Shown one piece after another: positions 31,816-32,649 of a DNA stretch of 32,649 nt (the stretch's first letter is position 1; every line of letters starts with the position of its first letter). The position numbers were made by a program, and so were the translations under genes. The stretch covers positions 1 to 32,649 of the forward strand of contig JACRCS010000271.1 in assembly GCA_016218905.1 (NCBI GenBank), in the 5' to 3' direction. This stretch comes from Deltaproteobacteria bacterium (lineage in GTDB: Bacteria; Desulfobacterota_C; Deferrisomatia; Deferrisomatales; JACRMM01). The notes under the pieces are model-generated. The model had not been told where the DNA came from and did not search any database. It worked only from the letters and a program-made list of their open reading frames with translations.

Positions 31816-31831
31816 AGTCAGAGACTCACTG

Positions 31832-31894
31832 TCAGCAGGGATGCACGATCGCGCTGCCGACGACCTTCGGAGCAACGTATCGGGTCTTCTTCAT
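31832..31894 (-). CDS. 20-residue peptide, candidate precursor for the radical SAM system
   Basis: The ORF encodes MKKTRYVAPKVVGSAIVHPC and is too short for usual gene finding. It is preceded by AAAGGAGGTG, an almost complete complement to the 16S rRNA tail, eight bases before the ATG; this is the strongest ribosome site in the window. The sequence has a basic start, a YxxPxV motif (Y6, P9, V11) like the leader motif recognised by RRE/PqqD domains in lasso and other RiPP precursors, and a single Cys at its very C-terminus. It lies in the same orientation as, and about 6 kb upstream of, the PqqD/radical SAM genes, between two secreted-protein genes. What I see is the ribosome site and motif; the role as precursor is inference. 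It could also be a regulatory leader peptide. Confidence 0.55.
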   Translation of the reverse strand: MKKTRYVAPKVVGSAIVHPC

Positions 31895-32115
31895 TCCGCG
31901 CACCTCCTTTCCCTCCCATGAGTTCATGGTCGTTCATCTGCGTGGGAGCCGCATCTCAGCAGAACTCTCCGCAACGCAAGGCACCGTCCTCGCGCCGGAG
32001 AACCCGAAGTACTACGACAACCGGACCGACTGGCCGCCAACACCGGAGCGCAGAGTCGCCAGGCCGACCCCCGGTCCTGAAGCAGGCCCTTGTGCCGTCG
32101 CAAGACCCCAGCCCG

Positions 32116-32649
32116 TCAGGGCCTGAGGGGTTCCGGCAGCAGGGTAATATCGACGCCGGAGACTGATTCCCCGATCCCGACGGAGACGAGCCCACCGTTG
32201 TACTTGCCGAAGTATCCACCGCCCTTGGGAGGCCGCACGGGCCCCGCGGACCGCTCCGCTCACGTGAAGCCGCGATACGTGTCCCGGGCGATGATCTTGT
32301 ACTCGCCCCCTTTCGGCAGGTTCAGAGTGAACTGCCCGTCGCCTTTGGTCCTCTTGGAGAGGTACCCGCCCGGGAACGCGACCACGAAGGCGTTCCGAAA
32401 AGGCTTTCCGCTCGAATCCAGCAGCTTGCCTTGGATCGTAGCGAGATCGGTCTCGGCCCCGGTCACGTGGGCCTTGCCCCGCTGGGACCCCAGATCGAGA
32501 GTCTCGCCGGACCTCACTTGGACGCGCTCGGACAGGTACACCTGCTCTCCTTCGTCCGGCGGCCCGTACTTCGCATTCCCCGGGTTCCTCCTCACCGAGG
32601 CGACGACGTACTCGCCTTCGTCGACGCTCGCGTCGAAGTCGCCTCCCGA
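32116..32649 (-). pseudogene. Carboxypeptidase-regulatory-like protein with in-frame TGA (5' end beyond window)
   Basis: The frame is open from the right edge of the window to TGA at 32262-32260 (129 residues): 'SGGDFDASVDEGEYVVASVRRNPGNAKYGPPDEGEQVYLSERVQVRSGETLDLGS', then a CarboxypepD_reg unit 'ATIQGKLLDSSGKPFRNAFVVAFPGGYLSKRTKGDGQFTLNLPKGGEYKIIARDTYRGFT'. After the TGA the same frame stays open for 47 more codons, with 'PPKGGGYFGKYNGGLVSVGIGESVSGVDITLLPEP', which looks like the normal end of such a domain, and stops at 32118-32116. The GPPDEG motif links it to the two paralogues downstream. It may be a gene broken by a nonsense mutation, a recoded TGA, or a sequencing error. The gap 31895-32115 downstream shows no other feature. 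Confidence 0.7.

Noticed and set aside
31826..31834. Selenocysteine reading of the TGA that ends the 20-codon ORF (would give Cys-Sec-Gln)
   Set aside because: Only one further codon follows before the next stop, and no convincing SECIS element can be shown; a normal stop is simpler.
31660..31875. Zinc-ribbon-like minus-strand frame (CTRC...CPDCGSVYIERW) between the small peptide and paralogue B
   Set aside because: It would need a TTG start without ribosome site, overlaps the small ORF and runs out of frame deep into paralogue B. The two CxxC pairs overlap the hairpin region; probably chance.

Overview
The window comes from a GC-rich, metal- or electrode-respiring bacterium, most likely a relative of Geobacter/Desulfuromonas (Desulfuromonadota). 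The reasons are several large multihaem c-type cytochromes, a GEMM-I riboswitch of the cGAMP subtype in front of one of them, a set of genes that fits the Geobacter radical SAM/SPASM peptide system (GeoRSP), and sigma-54 promoters next to an NtrC-type regulator. The phylum is inferred from gene content; an Acidobacteriota host with similar genes is not excluded. Almost every gene is on the minus strand, so operons read right to left.

Region A (1-9557, minus): a seven-gene operon. In order of transcription it holds an outer-membrane beta-barrel candidate, a CsgG-like lipoprotein, a CsgG-like protein with an Ig-like C-terminus, a third CsgG/FlgO-like lipoprotein, a PpiC/SurA-type prolyl isomerase, a 26-haem lipoprotein cytochrome and a second paired-CxxCH cytochrome that runs off the window. 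The last four genes overlap, three of the junctions being very short. This looks like an outer-membrane conduit or secretion/assembly unit for cytochromes.

Region B (9660-13932): an OmcS/OmcE-like extracellular cytochrome (9924-11279) preceded by a sigma-54 promoter and a predicted cGAMP riboswitch, then a single-domain response regulator on the plus strand convergent with a six-haem cytochrome that carries Ig/OmpL47-like repeats and has its own sigma-54 promoter.

Region C (14127-18047, minus): a sensory operon of a PhnD-like binding lipoprotein, a histidine kinase with a haem-binding CxxCH in its periplasmic domain, and an NtrC-family sigma-54 activator. It is the natural candidate to drive the sigma-54 promoters of region B.

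Region D (18331-20787, plus): a MetF/MTHFR_C methylenetetrahydrofolate reductase with a good sigma-70 promoter and terminator, then a TrmJ-type RNA methyltransferase, both followed by unusual short repeats.

Region E (20908-32649, minus): a PqqD-like chaperone, a radical SAM/SPASM enzyme and a SPASM-only partner. Around them are two orphan binding proteins, a TPR protein, a YedE-type putative selenium transporter, a beta-helix protein and four secreted proteins with carboxypeptidase-regulatory-like domains. Between two of the latter lies an unlisted 20-codon ORF with a near-perfect Shine-Dalgarno sequence and a YxxPxV motif ending in Cys. It is a candidate precursor peptide for the radical SAM system, and is the least-described item in the window together with the three-CsgG cytochrome operon. 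The last gene contains an in-frame TGA followed by 47 codons that still look coding.
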